From positions 1 to 48,336 of the forward strand of contig JAIEPW010000060.1 in assembly GCA_019748195.1 (NCBI GenBank): a stretch of DNA of 48,336 nucleotides, in the 5' to 3' direction. The notes beneath the pieces were generated by a model that saw nothing but the letters and a program-made list of their open reading frames with translations, had not been told where the DNA came from and ran no database searches. The DNA is from Bryobacteraceae bacterium. Lineage in GTDB: Bacteria; Acidobacteriota; Terriglobia; Bryobacterales; Bryobacteraceae. Made by a program: the position numbers and the translations under genes. Below, piece by piece: positions 1 through 8,926 of the stretch; the first letter of the stretch is position 1, and every line of letters starts with the position of its first letter.

Positions 1-495
1 GACGGCAGCGGCGAACCGGCTCCCTGTTCCTGCGTTCTGCGGACAATTTTCCGGGTCTGCCATGCCCGGTTCCGGCGCCTGATCAGCCAGGAGCGGTCGT
101 TGAGCCGCATCAGTCTGGAGGCGGATTCGAAAGGCCGCCGCCGCTACAATTGGGGGCGAAAAAACGAGGAATTCATCGCGGATTTCTGCCTGGTTTCCAA
201 ACGATCGCTGACGGAAACGGAGCACCGGCTGTTCCGGGCTCATTTCCTGCTGGGAGCCGATTGGAAGCTGTGCTGCCGGCAACTGGGCATGGACCGGGGC
301 CGGTTTTTCCACGCGGTGTACCGGATCCAGCAGAAGCTGGGCCGCGTTTTCCGGGAACTGGAGCCGTATCCGCTGTTCCCGCTGGACGATTACTTCCATG
401 GGCCTTCGCGCGAGGTCGCGCCGCCCGCGCCCAAGCCAAAACCGTTGTCGGAGTATCGCTTGCGGGTGGGACCGCCGGTTCGAAAGGCGGCCTGA
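1..495 (+). CDS. Unknown protein, C-terminal part (5' end outside window)
   Basis: The frame is open from base 1 to the TGA at 493-495, so 164 residues are visible and the true start lies upstream; the TTG at 100 is only an internal candidate. The visible part begins with a Cys-containing stretch, followed by a basic segment (SKGRRRYNWGRK). A region of roughly 50 residues then reads like a helix-turn-helix or sigma region 4-like fold (SLTETEHRLFRAHFLLGADW, then LGMDRGRFFHAVYRI). It ends in a Pro-rich tail. The fold reading is a guess from helix spacing; I do not recognise the family. It is convergent with the adenosyltransferase gene, with a strong hairpin between them. Confidence 0.6.
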   Translation, partial: DGSGEPAPCSCVLRTIFRVCHARFRRLISQERSLSRISLEADSKGRRRYNWGRKNEEFIADFCLVSKRSLTETEHRLFRAHFLLGADWKLCCRQLGMDRGRFFHAVYRIQQKLGRVFRELEPYPLFPLDDYFHGPSREVAPPAPKPKPLSEYRLRVGPPVRKAA

Positions 496-528
496 AGACT
501 GTTTTCCACAATGAGCACCTGAGTGACC

Positions 529-554
529 GGAGGCCGGCCCAGCGCCGGCCTTCC
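529..554. terminator. GC-rich hairpin between convergent genes
   Basis: AGGCCGGC (531-538) and GCCGGCCT (544-551) are perfectly complementary around a 5-nt loop, and the stem can be lengthened with a bulge. It lies between the stop of the first gene (495) and the stop of the adenosyltransferase (565). No long T run follows on either strand, so it is a terminator-like structure rather than a canonical intrinsic terminator. Confidence 0.4.
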
Positions 555-564
555 GATTCTGAGG

Positions 565-1197
565 CTATTCCTTGCGAGCGGACGCCGCCTGGTTAGGCTC
601 CCACAGAACCTCGGGGGCTCCGGCGGTGTGGTTGACCCAGCGGCTCCAGACAAAGAGGGCGTCGCTGAGGCGGTTCAAGTATTGCACCGCTTCCGGCGGA
701 ACGGGCTCGGCGGCGGCCAGGGAGACGAGGAGACGCTCCGCGCGGCGGCAGATGGTGCGTCCCGCATGCAGTTCCGCGTTCAGGCGCAGGCCTCCGGGGA
801 GAACGAAACTGCGCAGGGGCGCGAGCGGGGCATTCATGTCGTCAATTTCCCGCTCCAGTTGCCTCACTTCGGCTTCGGTGACGCGGGGCTGCTTGGGGTG
901 GACATCCTCGGGCAGGGTGGCGAGGATGGAGCCGAGATTGAACAACTCGTGCTGGACGCGGAGAAGAATGGCCCGCAGCTTTTCAAGCCCCGGGTGAGTT
1001 GCGCGCAGCTCGTCGCAGGACACGCAGGCCAATCCGATGAAGGCATTTAACTCGTCAACGGCGCCATAGCAGTCGATGCGGGAGGAGTCCTTCCGGACGC
1101 GCTGGCCACCCACCAGGCTGGTCTCGCCGGCGTCGCCGCGCCGGGTGTAAACGCGGTTCAGCGCCAGACGCGGCTCATTGAAGGTCTGTTCGGACAT
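565..1197 (-). CDS. Cob(I)alamin adenosyltransferase, PduO type
   Basis: Predicted to transfer the adenosyl group of ATP to cob(I)alamin, forming coenzyme B12 in the cytoplasm. The 210-residue product has the PduO-type N-terminal motif (YTRRGDAGETSLVGG, about residues 17-31), a basic segment with Lys36, and DELNAFIG (48-55). The C-terminal half carries LPGG and GRTICRRAER, the conserved Arg/Glu helix of this family. Length fits PduO/MMAB proteins. I chose the ATG at 1197 because the family motif begins about 17 residues later; the frame stays open further upstream, but that would overlap the divergent CBS gene's promoter. No B12-dependent enzyme or cobalamin riboswitch is visible next to it. 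Confidence 0.9.
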   Translation of the reverse strand: MSEQTFNEPRLALNRVYTRRGDAGETSLVGGQRVRKDSSRIDCYGAVDELNAFIGLACVSCDELRATHPGLEKLRAILLRVQHELFNLGSILATLPEDVHPKQPRVTEAEVRQLEREIDDMNAPLAPLRSFVLPGGLRLNAELHAGRTICRRAERLLVSLAAAEPVPPEAVQYLNRLSDALFVWSRWVNHTAGAPEVLWEPNQAASARKE

Positions 1198-1221
1198 TAT
1201 TCCATTATCGTCTGAAGGGGA

Positions 1222-1250
1222 TTGACACCGGCCGCGCGCCGGTACATGAT
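1222..1250 (+). promoter_or_regulatory. Candidate sigma70 promoter of the CBS-domain gene, with dyad in spacer
   Basis: A perfect TTGACA (1222-1227) is followed after 17 nt by CATGAT (1245-1250, 4 of 6 consensus). The spacer holds a dyad, ACCGGC (1227-1232) and GCCGGT (1238-1243), 5 nt apart. The ATG of the CBS gene is 39 nt downstream of the -10 box. Confidence 0.4.
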
Positions 1251-1276
1251 CGGGCTGACGTTTTACGGCGGGCATT

Positions 1277-1282
1277 GGAGGT
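1277..1282 (+). promoter_or_regulatory. Ribosome binding site deciding the CBS gene start
   Basis: GGAGGT lies 7 nt before the ATG at 1290. It overlaps the alternative upstream TTG at 1275, which can therefore be dismissed. Confidence 0.8.
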
Positions 1283-1289
1283 CCCTGTC

Positions 1290-1772
1290 ATGTCGGCTGC
1301 TGCCATCTCAAGAACGGGTTCCACCCGAATGGACGATTCGCTCCGGTCCATTCTGCAGCGCAAGTCCGGCGCTGTTTACTCGGTTGGGCAGGATGATTCG
1401 GTATACGAAGCGGTCGCGAGGATGTCGGATAAGCAGGTGGGGGCCCTGCTGGTGCTGGCGAACGGGAAACTCGCCGGAATTGTTTCGGAGCGGGATTACG
1501 CGCGCAAAGTGATTCTGAAAGGCAAGTCGTCGCGCGAGACGCGGGTGGGCGAGATCATGAGCTCCCCGGTGATCACGGTGACCCCGGGCACGCCCGTGAG
1601 TCAATGCATGCGCCTGATGAGCAGCCACCGCATCCGGCATCTGGCCGTGCTGGAGGGGGAGCAGATCGCGGGCGTCGTTTCCATCGGGGACCTGGTGACC
1701 TGGCTGATCGAATCACAGGAGCAAACTATCCGCCATTTGGAGAGCTATATCAACGGCAGTTATCCCGGCTAG
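1290..1772 (+). CDS. Tandem CBS-domain protein
   Basis: A stand-alone protein of 160 residues made of two CBS motifs, which usually form one Bateman module binding adenosyl ligands such as AMP, ATP or SAM. CBS1 covers about residues 27-80 and contains GIVSERDYARKV; CBS2 covers about 88-145 with VGEIMSSPVITVTP and GVVSIGDLVTWLI. There is no membrane segment or fused catalytic domain, so it probably acts as a cytosolic energy or redox sensor on an unknown partner. The start at 1290 is set by a GGAGGT ribosome binding site 7 nt upstream. A promoter-like TTGACA lies at 1222, and the gene is followed by a 12-bp hairpin at 1803-1835. Confidence 0.9.
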   Translation: MSAAAISRTGSTRMDDSLRSILQRKSGAVYSVGQDDSVYEAVARMSDKQVGALLVLANGKLAGIVSERDYARKVILKGKSSRETRVGEIMSSPVITVTPGTPVSQCMRLMSSHRIRHLAVLEGEQIAGVVSIGDLVTWLIESQEQTIRHLESYINGSYPG

Positions 1773-1802
1773 AGACGCAGTATTCGACTGCTGTTGACAA
1801 GT

Positions 1803-1835
1803 GGGCGAAGAAACGGCGAAACTGTTTCTTCGCCC
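1803..1835 (+). terminator. 12-bp perfect hairpin after the CBS gene, abutting the next start
   Basis: GGGCGAAGAAAC (1803-1814) pairs perfectly with GTTTCTTCGCCC (1824-1835) around a 9-nt loop. It lies 30 nt after the CBS stop. No uninterrupted T tract follows. The base after the stem is the A of the ATG at 1836, so the structure may instead control translation of the radical SAM gene. Confidence 0.5.
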
Positions 1836-2819
1836 ATGTTGTTTCCCGACGCCCATGCGCCGCGCCTGATCGGTATCGCCAAGATGGCCGCGGGGAGCCG
1901 TGCGCTTGAAGAGAAGCGCCGGGTGGAATATCGCGAGATCGAAACGCGAAGCTTCATCGGGCGTTGTTCGGGAGGGGACCGGATGCCCTTCCGGTGGACG
2001 GTCAATCCGTACCGCGGCTGCGAGTTCGGCTGCCATTATTGCTATGCGCGCTACACGCACGAGTTCATGGAGCTGCGGGACGGGCGGAGCTTCGAGACGC
2101 GGATTTTCGCCAAGCAATGGAATGCGGGGGCGTTCGCGCGGGAGTTGAAGCGGATCCCGCTGGGGGAATGGATCGCGATCGGGACGGCGACCGACCCTTA
2201 TCAGCCGGCGGAACGGCGATTCCGGGTGACGCGGGGCATCCTGGAGGCGTTCGCGAAGGAGAGCGGTTACCGGGTCAGCATCATCTCGAAATCGGACCTG
2301 ATCGCCCGGGACGCGGACTTGTTCGCGGACATCGCGCGGAAGAACGAACTGCGGGTCAACGTGACGATCACCACGATGGATGAGGGGCTGGCGCGGGCGC
2401 TGGAGCCGTACGCTCCCAGGCCGTCGCTGCGGATCGCGGCGGCGGAGAAGCTCGCGTCGCGCGGGTTGAAGGTCTGCGTTTTCTGCGCGCCGGTGCTGCC
2501 GATGATCAATGACAGCGAGCGCAGCCTGGACGCCGTGGCGCGGGCGGCGGCGGCGGCGGGGGCGACGTCGTTTGGCGGCAACATTCTGTTTCTGAAATCG
2601 TGCTCGCGGCAGATCTTCCTGCCGTTTCTGAAAGAGCGATTTCCGGCGCTGGCGCAAAAGTACGAGACGGCGTATCGCGAAACGGCGTACCTGAAGGGTG
2701 CGTATCCGGAGCGGATCCGGGAGCGCATCCGCGAGATCCGGGAGCGGCACGGGTTGACGCAGGCGATGGACTACCGGCCCGAGCAATGGCCGGAGGGACA
2801 GCTCAGCCTGTTCGAGTAG
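1836..2819 (+). CDS. SPL-like radical SAM protein
   Basis: A radical S-adenosylmethionine protein of 327 residues, of the group annotated as spore-photoproduct-lyase-like or Rv2578c-like. The [4Fe-4S] cluster motif is GCEFGCHYCYARYTHEF, with cysteines at about 62, 66 and 69. PFRWTVNPYRG before it and ATDPYQPAE after it are typical of this group. The real substrate of these non-spore-former homologs is not known, so DNA photoproduct repair should not be assumed. The ATG at 1836 keeps the conserved LIGIAKMAAG segment, which a start at 1884 would lose. It has no clear ribosome binding site and abuts a hairpin. A TTG at 1794 is also possible. Confidence 0.85.
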   Translation: MLFPDAHAPRLIGIAKMAAGSRALEEKRRVEYREIETRSFIGRCSGGDRMPFRWTVNPYRGCEFGCHYCYARYTHEFMELRDGRSFETRIFAKQWNAGAFARELKRIPLGEWIAIGTATDPYQPAERRFRVTRGILEAFAKESGYRVSIISKSDLIARDADLFADIARKNELRVNVTITTMDEGLARALEPYAPRPSLRIAAAEKLASRGLKVCVFCAPVLPMINDSERSLDAVARAAAAAGATSFGGNILFLKSCSRQIFLPFLKERFPALAQKYETAYRETAYLKGAYPERIRERIREIRERHGLTQAMDYRPEQWPEGQLSLFE

Positions 2820-2820
2820 G

Positions 2821-2937
2821 CTACTTCTTGTCCTTGTCGCCGAGGAACCGATCCACCCACCGATTGGGGGGCGCGGCGATCGCGACAATGGCAACAATCG
2901 CGAAGATCACCAGCAGCGCGAGCAGTACGACGGCCAC
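2821..2937 (-). CDS. Tiny single-pass membrane protein (38 aa)
   Basis: Read from a GTG at 2935-2937 to a TAG at 2821-2823, the product is 38 residues. It begins with about 20 hydrophobic residues (MAVVLLALLVIFAIVAIVAI), followed by APPNRWVDRFLG and a charged tail, DKDKK. This is the layout of a small membrane-anchored protein with a cytosolic tail. A GGA lies a few bases before the GTG. It is convergent with the radical SAM gene (1-nt gap) and divergent from the deacetylase gene. Its function is unknown. The clean helix-plus-charged-tail pattern argues for a real gene, but the length is too short for certainty. Confidence 0.45.
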   Translation of the reverse strand: MAVVLLALLVIFAIVAIVAIAAPPNRWVDRFLGDKDKK

Positions 2938-2978
2938 GGTCCTATCGTATCCTCTGGAGCGTGTGATAATCCAGAGCG

Positions 2979-3791
2979 ATGCCGATCCGCCTTCCGCTGC
3001 TGCTGATGCTGACGCCTCTGCTGTGGGGGCAATCGCCGCGATTGGAGGAGATGCGGGGAAAAACGGTGCTTCTGTTCACGCCGCATCCGGACGACGACGC
3101 GTTCTGCTGCGCGGGCACGCTGTCAATTCTGGTGAAGAACCAGAATCGCGTGATCCTGGCGATATACACCAACGACGACAAGGGATCGGCGGACCTGGAG
3201 ATGACCAGCGAGCGGCTGGCCCGCATCCGCAAGGGCGAGCAGGAGCAGGCGGCGCGCGTGATGGGCATCCCCAAGGAGAACCTGATCTGGATGGGTCATC
3301 ACGACGGAATGCTGGAGTACGTTCCGCCTCGGGAACTGGCCGAGCAGGCGACGTTGCTGATCCGCAAGTACCGGCCGGACGCGGTGCTGCTGCCCGATCC
3401 AGGCGGAGAGTACGTTCGCTGGCACAAGACCGACCACCGGATGGCGGCCAACAACTCGGCGGACGCGATCCGCGCGGCCGAGTGGCACCTGTATTTTCCC
3501 AATCACCGAACCCACCTGGGACTGGAACCGTGGCGAGTCCCGATGATGTACTTCTACTACACCGGCAAGGACGCCAATTACTGGGTGAACATCGACGGGG
3601 AGATCGATCGCAAGCTGGAGGCGATCACGGCGCACGTGAGCCAGTTTGAACCGGCGATCCGCCGGTACCGGCCGGAGTGGAATCCGGCCGATCTGGAGAA
3701 GACGAAGGCGGGCCTGAAGGCTCGCGCGCTGAAGAAAGATGGGCGATTCGTGGAGGCGTATCGGGCCGCCGGCGAATTTAACCCGATGTAG
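2979..3791 (+). CDS. Secreted PIG-L/LmbE-family N-deacetylase
   Basis: A zinc-dependent deacetylase of the LmbE/PIG-L family, which removes acetyl groups from N-acetylglucosamine-type sugars. The 270-residue protein starts with a short signal peptide ([18 protein letters not shown]), so it probably acts in the periplasm. Motifs are PHPDDD (residues 35-40, catalytic Asp and zinc ligands) and HKTDH (149-153, the remaining zinc His). Secreted members of this family are frequent in Acidobacteriota. The natural substrate cannot be read from the sequence. Its 3' end overlaps the convergent ABC ATPase gene by 14 nt. Confidence 0.9.
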   Translation: MPIRLPLLLMLTPLLWGQSPRLEEMRGKTVLLFTPHPDDDAFCCAGTLSILVKNQNRVILAIYTNDDKGSADLEMTSERLARIRKGEQEQAARVMGIPKENLIWMGHHDGMLEYVPPRELAEQATLLIRKYRPDAVLLPDPGGEYVRWHKTDHRMAANNSADAIRAAEWHLYFPNHRTHLGLEPWRVPMMYFYYTGKDANYWVNIDGEIDRKLEAITAHVSQFEPAIRRYRPEWNPADLEKTKAGLKARALKKDGRFVEAYRAAGEFNPM

Positions 3792-4509
3792 CCTCGGCCG
3801 CCGGGAGGTTCCAATCGGCGGGGGTGCGGCCGTCGGGAAGCAGTTCGCCCTTCTCCAGGTAGCGGATCTTGGAGGCGAAGCGGGCGGCGTGGGGGTCATG
3901 GGTGACCATCACGATGGTTTTGCCGAATTCCTTGTTGAGCCGCGACAGCATGTTCAGGACCTCCTGCGCGGAGGCGGCGTCCAGGTTTCCGGTAGGCTCG
4001 TCGGCGAGGATGAGGTCGGGGTCGGTGACGATGGCGCGGGCGATGGCGACGCGCTGTTCCTGGCCGCCGGAGAGCTGGCGCGGGAGGTTGTGGAGGCGGT
4101 CGCCGAGGCCGACCAGTTCCAGCGCGTTCCTGGCGTGTTCGCGGCGTTCCTGTTTCTTGAGCGCGGTGAGGTTCAGCGGCAGCTCGACGTTTTCGAGCGC
4201 GGAGAGCACGGGAATCAGGTTGAAGGACTGGAAGATGAAGCCGATGTGGACGTTGCGCCAATGGGCGATGTCGCGTTCATTCAGGCTGCTGAGGTCCTGG
4301 CCGAGCACCAGGATTTCGCCGCTGGTGGGCCGGTCCATGGCGGCGATGCAGTGCAGCAGCGTGGATTTGCCGGAACCGGAGGGGCCCATCAGGGCGACGA
4401 ACTCGCCACGCCCGATCTCGATGTCGGCTTCCTTGAGCGCGAAGACGTGGTAATCCTCGCGAACGTATTCCTTGGTCAGCTTGCGGGTTTGAATCACGGT
4501 TTCCGGCAT
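3778..4509 (-). CDS. ABC transporter ATPase, MacB/LolD type
   Basis: Cytoplasmic ATPase (243 residues) that powers the FtsX-type permeases encoded just upstream. Walker A is GPSGSGKST (42-50), the signature is LSGGQE (146-151), and Walker B is LILADEPTG (about 166-174). The Q-loop segment [10 protein letters not shown] is typical of the LolD/MacB class. It is the last gene of a four-gene operon on the minus strand (permease, permease, adaptor, ATPase), 4 nt after the adaptor stop. Such systems act by mechanotransmission, moving periplasmic substrates or lipoproteins outward; the cargo is unknown. Confidence 0.93.
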   Translation of the reverse strand: MPETVIQTRKLTKEYVREDYHVFALKEADIEIGRGEFVALMGPSGSGKSTLLHCIAAMDRPTSGEILVLGQDLSSLNERDIAHWRNVHIGFIFQSFNLIPVLSALENVELPLNLTALKKQERREHARNALELVGLGDRLHNLPRQLSGGQEQRVAIARAIVTDPDLILADEPTGNLDAASAQEVLNMLSRLNKEFGKTIVMVTHDPHAARFASKIRYLEKGELLPDGRTPADWNLPAAEATSG

Positions 4510-4513
4510 AGCA

Positions 4514-5857
4514 TCACCCCTTCTTTTCCTTCACCTTGTCGCCGTCCTTGAGACCGGAGGGAGGCGCGACGATCAGGTCCTCGCCGCCGATGAGACCCTG
4601 TTCCACGCGGACTCCGTTGGCCATGGTTCCGCCGGTTTTCACGCTGCGGCGAATGGCTTTGCCGTCCACGACAATAAACACCGACCCGTCGCGGACCGCG
4701 CCGGCGGGGATCACGATGGAGGGCCTGGCGGGCGCGGAGGTGGTATCGCGCCGCGCGGCTTCGGCCAAGAAAGCGACGCTGGCGTTCATTTCCGGGCGCA
4801 GGAACGCGTCGGGATTGACGACTTTCACCTTCACCTGGACGGTGGCTTTCTGGCGGTTGGCCTCGGGCGAGACCTCGTAGATGACGCCTTCGTACTTGCG
4901 GTCCGGGTAGGCGTCGGTGGTGACGACGCCTTTCTGCCTGGGTCCCAGCTTGGCGAAGTCGTTCTGGTTGATGTCGAGCTCCACCTGCAGATCGCTGAGG
5001 TCGGCGAGGGAAACGACATAGCCCTTCGCGCCGCGGTCGCCGACGAAGCCGGTGGTGACGAACTCGCCTTTTTCGACGTTACGTTCGAGGATGGTGCCGG
5101 AGACGGGGGCCTTGATGAGCGTGTTCTCCAACTGCTGCTCGAAGAAGGCGAGCGAGCCCTTGGCCTGCTCCAGTTGCCCGCGCACGGAGTCGATCTGCTC
5201 CTTGCGGGGGCCGATGCGGACGAGTTCGAAGCTCTTATTCATGGCGTCGACGCGGGCAGCCTGGGCGTCGAACCGGGCCTGGGCGTCATCCAGCGACTGG
5301 CGGGAGAAAACGCCTTCCTTCACCAGCGTGCGCACGCGATCGAGGTTGACGCGGGCGTTGGTGAGATCGGCCTGGGCGTTTTCGAGCTCGGCCTTGGAGC
5401 GGGCGACCTCCTCCGGGCGGGAGCCGTTTGTGAGCTCGTCGAGTCGCGCCTGCAGGCTCGCGACCTGGCCCTTGGCCTGCTGCACCTGGGCCCGGTATTC
5501 GACGTCCTCGAGGCGCACCAGGGTCTGGCCCTGGCGGACGCGGTCGCCTTTCTCCACTCCGATCCATTCCACCTTGCCGACGACCTTGGAGGCGAGCTGG
5601 ATCTTGTGCGCGGCGATGATATAGCCGGTGGCGTTCAGGATCACTTCGCCTTCGTCGGCCGTGGCGGCGGCGACGGTCGGGCGGACGCGCTGTATGGGTA
5701 CTTCGACGGAGGAGTTGAAGTAGCTTCCGGCCAGGCGCCAGGCGCCGAGAAGCACCAGGATCGCGATGCCGGTGACGATCCAGGCGGTGGCCCATGCGGA
5801 GGGGCCGGACCGGCCCTTCTTCGACCGGTCGATTTTCAGCTTGTTCAAGTCAGCCAT
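4514..5857 (-). CDS. Periplasmic adaptor (HlyD/MacA-like)
   Basis: Membrane fusion protein of 447 residues joining the inner-membrane ABC permease to an outer-membrane channel. An N-terminal anchor helix lies at about 25-45 after a basic cytosolic head. The biotin-lipoyl half motif ([17 protein letters not shown] style) is visible, then a long coiled-coil hairpin rich in Ala, Gln and Glu (about 110-215), then the second lipoyl half ([20 protein letters not shown]) and a beta-barrel domain. The gap to the permease gene before it is 1 nt. No outer-membrane TolC gene lies in this operon, so the channel must come from elsewhere. Confidence 0.9.
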   Translation of the reverse strand: MADLNKLKIDRSKKGRSGPSAWATAWIVTGIAILVLLGAWRLAGSYFNSSVEVPIQRVRPTVAAATADEGEVILNATGYIIAAHKIQLASKVVGKVEWIGVEKGDRVRQGQTLVRLEDVEYRAQVQQAKGQVASLQARLDELTNGSRPEEVARSKAELENAQADLTNARVNLDRVRTLVKEGVFSRQSLDDAQARFDAQAARVDAMNKSFELVRIGPRKEQIDSVRGQLEQAKGSLAFFEQQLENTLIKAPVSGTILERNVEKGEFVTTGFVGDRGAKGYVVSLADLSDLQVELDINQNDFAKLGPRQKGVVTTDAYPDRKYEGVIYEVSPEANRQKATVQVKVKVVNPDAFLRPEMNASVAFLAEAARRDTTSAPARPSIVIPAGAVRDGSVFIVVDGKAIRRSVKTGGTMANGVRVEQGLIGGEDLIVAPPSGLKDGDKVKEKKG

Positions 5858-5858
5858 T

Positions 5859-7022
5859 TCAGATCTCGCGCAGCGCGGTGAGGATTTCCTTTCGTGCGGC
5901 GGAGCGGGCGGGGAACAGCCCGCCGAGCGCGCCCATCACCAGGGCGAAAACGATGCCGGTGGCCATGGTGTCCGGGCCCACGCGGAAGTTGAAGGCGATC
6001 TCGCTGAAGGTCAGGTTGTTGCCGACGCCGGTGGTCAGGCCGTTCAGCGGAAGGGCGAGCAGGCATCCGAGCACGCCTCCGACGAGCGCCAGCACCAGCG
6101 ATTCGAGGAAGAAGCTGGTGAGGATGCTGCCCTTGGAGAAGCCGAGAACGCGCAAGGTTCCCACCTCGCGGGCGCGCCGCGATACAGCCGCGTACATGGT
6201 GTTCATCGCCGCGAAGCTGGAACCGACGGCCATGATCAGACTGACGAAGATGCCGATGAACTGGATGGGCGCGGCGGAAGAGGTTTGCGCTTCCAGATAC
6301 TCCACTTCGCTCTTGGCCTGGGCGGTAAGCTTCACGTCATCGTTGATGGAGTTGATGAGCGACTTGGCGGTGATCTCATCCTCGGCCACCAGCCACATGG
6401 CGCTCAGGCCTTCCATGCGGTTCAGGTCGCCCGCCACCTGGTTGAGGTCGCCGAGGATTTCGCTGTTGATGGGGCCGGTTCCGGCGTCGACGACGCCGAC
6501 AACAGTCCACTCGCCCTTGCCGAACTTCAGCGTGCCGCCGAGCCGGGCGTCGGGATAACGGGCCGCGATGCCCTTGCCGACCACGAGCTCGCGCCGTCCC
6601 GATTCGAACCACCGGCCCTCGGCGAGTTTCAGGTTGCGAATCTCAATGCCGGGTTGCAGCAGGCCGCGGGTGGTGACGTTCATGCCGGCCTCGGAATCGA
6701 CGCTCGGCAGGTTGATCACGGTGACGATTTCGAGGGAGGCGAGCGGCTGTCCGGCGCTGTCGCGCGCGATGCCGGGCTTGAACTTCAGGTCCTGGAACGC
6801 CTGCCGGGTGACGCCGCTGGTCAGCTCCGCGGTCGCGCCCTTGCGCATCACCAGGATGCGCTTGGGATCGCCGCTGGAGCGCAGAGAGGTTTGCAGCCCG
6901 TTCACCAGCGCGAGCACGGAGAGCAGCACGGCCACGGTGAGCGCGATGCCCAGCGCGGTCATGATGGTGGTGGTCTTGCGAACCACCAGGTTGCGGATGT
7001 TGTAGCTGAACGGGATCCGCAT
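5859..7022 (-). CDS. ABC transporter permease, FtsX/MacB type (second)
   Basis: Inner-membrane permease of 387 residues with the MacB/FtsX layout: one N-terminal helix (about 20-45), a large periplasmic domain (about 45-260), then three C-terminal helices ending in the FtsX-type loop, with [16 protein letters not shown] at the end. The closing ALREI resembles the related permease upstream, which ends ALRATD. It is the second permease in the operon, so the transporter is probably a heterodimer. It starts 4 nt after the first permease. Confidence 0.9.
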   Translation of the reverse strand: MRIPFSYNIRNLVVRKTTTIMTALGIALTVAVLLSVLALVNGLQTSLRSSGDPKRILVMRKGATAELTSGVTRQAFQDLKFKPGIARDSAGQPLASLEIVTVINLPSVDSEAGMNVTTRGLLQPGIEIRNLKLAEGRWFESGRRELVVGKGIAARYPDARLGGTLKFGKGEWTVVGVVDAGTGPINSEILGDLNQVAGDLNRMEGLSAMWLVAEDEITAKSLINSINDDVKLTAQAKSEVEYLEAQTSSAAPIQFIGIFVSLIMAVGSSFAAMNTMYAAVSRRAREVGTLRVLGFSKGSILTSFFLESLVLALVGGVLGCLLALPLNGLTTGVGNNLTFSEIAFNFRVGPDTMATGIVFALVMGALGGLFPARSAARKEILTALREI

Positions 7023-7026
7023 GGCG

Positions 7027-8196
7027 TCAATCCGTCGCGCGCAGCGCGGTGAGAATGGGGGTTCGGGACGCGTTCCAGGCCGGCGTGAAGGAGCTGGCCA
7101 CGCCGATCAGCAGCGCCGCGGCGATCCCGGCCAGCGCCACGGTGGGCGTGATGTACACCTGCTTCAACTGCTGGAAGACGGCTGGTCCCTGGCGGATTCC
7201 GGCGGCGAGCACCATCGCTAAGAACAGGCCGAGGGCGCCGCCCAGCACCGAGATCACCGCCGCTTCTCCGAGGATGATGCTGAGCACCGCCGAGGGAGTG
7301 TATCCCAGCGTCTTCAGGATGCCCACCTCGCGCTTGCGCTCGCGAACGCTCATCGCCACGGTGTTGGCGGTGACCAGCAGGATGGTGAAGACGATGGCGC
7401 CGCAGATGGCGGCGAGGAAGAGCTTGATGTTGCCCAGGAAGGCGGCGAACGCGAGTCCGAAGGCGAGCTCGGATTCGGTTCGCGTTTGCGCGGGCGAGTT
7501 CTCGAACATGGTGTCGATCGCCTTGGAAACGCGCGGCACGCTGTCGGCCGAATCGACGCGAATCCAGAACAGCCCCACCAGGTCGCGCCGGGCGCTACGC
7601 TGCGGGAAGGACTCGCGAATGTACTCGTGATGGAAATACAGCGATTCGTCGTCGGTGGCTTCCTCGTAGGTTCCCACCAGTTCGAGTTCCAGGTTGACGG
7701 GCCAGATGTCGCCGGTGAGGTTGATGCGCTCGCCGATCCGCCAACCTTTCTTGGCGGCGAGCGTCTTGCCGGCGATGGCGCCGCGGCGGTTGCGGAGAAA
7801 GGCCTGCTTTTGATCCTCGGCGATCTTCACGTCAGGCCGGACTTCGAAGAAGTTGGCCGGATCGGTGGAGAAGCGGGCGAACATGTTGCTGCGGTCGCGC
7901 TGTTCGTCCTTGTAGGTGCCGCCGAACCAATTCACGATGGAAACGGCCTGCACGCCGGGAACGGCCCGGATCTTCTGCTCGTAGGAGGCAGGCATGGACT
8001 GGGTCAGCGAGACGCGATGGCGCGTCATCAGGCGCAGCTCCTGTCCGGGCACTGGGTCGCTCCAGAACAGCGCGCGGTACATCGCGGCCAGCGTTCCCAG
8101 GAGAGCGAAGGAGGCTGCGATGCTGGCGACGGTGAGCAGCGTGCGGCGGCGATTGCGGATCGCATTCTTGAAAATCAACGGAATGTGACGAATCAT
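7027..8196 (-). CDS. ABC transporter permease, FtsX/MacB type (first)
   Basis: First gene of the efflux operon; 389 residues with an N-terminal helix (about 19-40), a periplasmic domain, and three C-terminal helices including a [15 protein letters not shown]-like segment ([15 protein letters not shown]) that is diagnostic for FtsX-type permeases. It pairs with the similar but clearly different permease downstream. The start ATG at 8196 is preceded by GGGAGGA, and a TAGAAT box lies at 8221-8226 on the minus strand, which could be the -10 element, though no good -35 was found. Confidence 0.9.
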   Translation of the reverse strand: MIRHIPLIFKNAIRNRRRTLLTVASIAASFALLGTLAAMYRALFWSDPVPGQELRLMTRHRVSLTQSMPASYEQKIRAVPGVQAVSIVNWFGGTYKDEQRDRSNMFARFSTDPANFFEVRPDVKIAEDQKQAFLRNRRGAIAGKTLAAKKGWRIGERINLTGDIWPVNLELELVGTYEEATDDESLYFHHEYIRESFPQRSARRDLVGLFWIRVDSADSVPRVSKAIDTMFENSPAQTRTESELAFGLAFAAFLGNIKLFLAAICGAIVFTILLVTANTVAMSVRERKREVGILKTLGYTPSAVLSIILGEAAVISVLGGALGLFLAMVLAAGIRQGPAVFQQLKQVYITPTVALAGIAAALLIGVASSFTPAWNASRTPILTALRATD

Positions 8197-8276
8197 GGTC
8201 CTCCCGGCGGCTACTTGGCTATTCTAATGGACAAACACGGCTGTCCGGTTTCACAACCGGCGAATCGACCCTTCTT

Positions 8277-8741
8277 ATGGATGAATCGCGTCCCAGCGCG
8301 GATGAAGAGTTTTTGCGCCAGGCGTTGGCGCTGGCCCGCCAGGCCGAGTCGGAGGGCGAGGTCCCGGTGGGCGCGGTGGTGGCGCGGGGCGGGGAGGTGA
8401 TCGGCCAGGGCTGGAACCGGCCGATCGGGCGCAACGATCCGACGGCGCACGCCGAGATTCTGGCGATCCGGCAGGCGGCGGAGAAGCTGGGGAATTACCG
8501 GCTGGAGGGATGCACGCTCTATGTGACGATGGAGCCATGCGTGATGTGCGCGGGGGCGATGGTGCAGGCGCGCGTGGGTCGCCTGGTGTTCGGGGCTCGC
8601 GACATCCGCTTCGGCGGGGTGCGGAGCAAGTTTCAGATCGCGGATTCGGAGCTGCTGAACCATCGCGTGGAGGTGGTGGAAGGGGTGCTGGCGGCGGAGT
8701 GTACGGAGCAGTTGCGGAGGTTTTTCGCGGCGAGGCGGTAA
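8277..8741 (+). CDS. tadA: tRNA adenosine(34) deaminase TadA
   Basis: Essential enzyme that deaminates adenosine 34 of tRNA-Arg(ACG) to inosine. The 154-residue product has the cytidine/deoxycytidylate-deaminase zinc motifs HAE (58-60, catalytic Glu60) and PCVMC (87-91, zinc cysteines), plus EVPVGAVV at the N-terminus and an Arg-rich C-terminal helix. Length is normal for TadA. It is the last gene of ordinary high-GC composition before the AT-richer island that starts within the next 100 nt. Confidence 0.95.
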   Translation: MDESRPSADEEFLRQALALARQAESEGEVPVGAVVARGGEVIGQGWNRPIGRNDPTAHAEILAIRQAAEKLGNYRLEGCTLYVTMEPCVMCAGAMVQARVGRLVFGARDIRFGGVRSKFQIADSELLNHRVEVVEGVLAAECTEQLRRFFAARR

Positions 8742-8900
8742 GGATCTACGGCGGCCCTACCGGCCTTAGCTGGCTGGACGCAAGGGTTCAACGGGCAAGG
8801 CCGTCACCGCCTCGCCCCTGACAGCCTTCTGGAGTGCTGCTGCAGGCGACTTACGGGGTGAAATCTCCGCAGTTTGGGCCGAGCCGAATTGGGACTGAGT

Positions 8901-8906
8901 TACAAT
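8901..8906 (+). promoter_or_regulatory. Candidate -10 box before the nucleotidase gene
   Basis: TACAAT matches the sigma70 -10 consensus at 5 of 6 positions and lies 20 nt before the ATG at 8927. No convincing -35 sits at the right distance; the nearest, TTGGGC at 8874, is 21 nt away. The rest of 8742-8926 shows no gene. Confidence 0.35.
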
Positions 8907-8926
8907 TGTTGTGTCGGAGCAGACAC

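Noticed and set aside
1713-2897. A 394-codon minus-strand frame
   Set aside because: Mirrors the radical SAM gene and shows no recognisable protein features.
8742-8926. tRNA gene or attachment site at the island's left edge
   Set aside because: No cloverleaf or matching direct repeat at 11000-11103 was found by eye.
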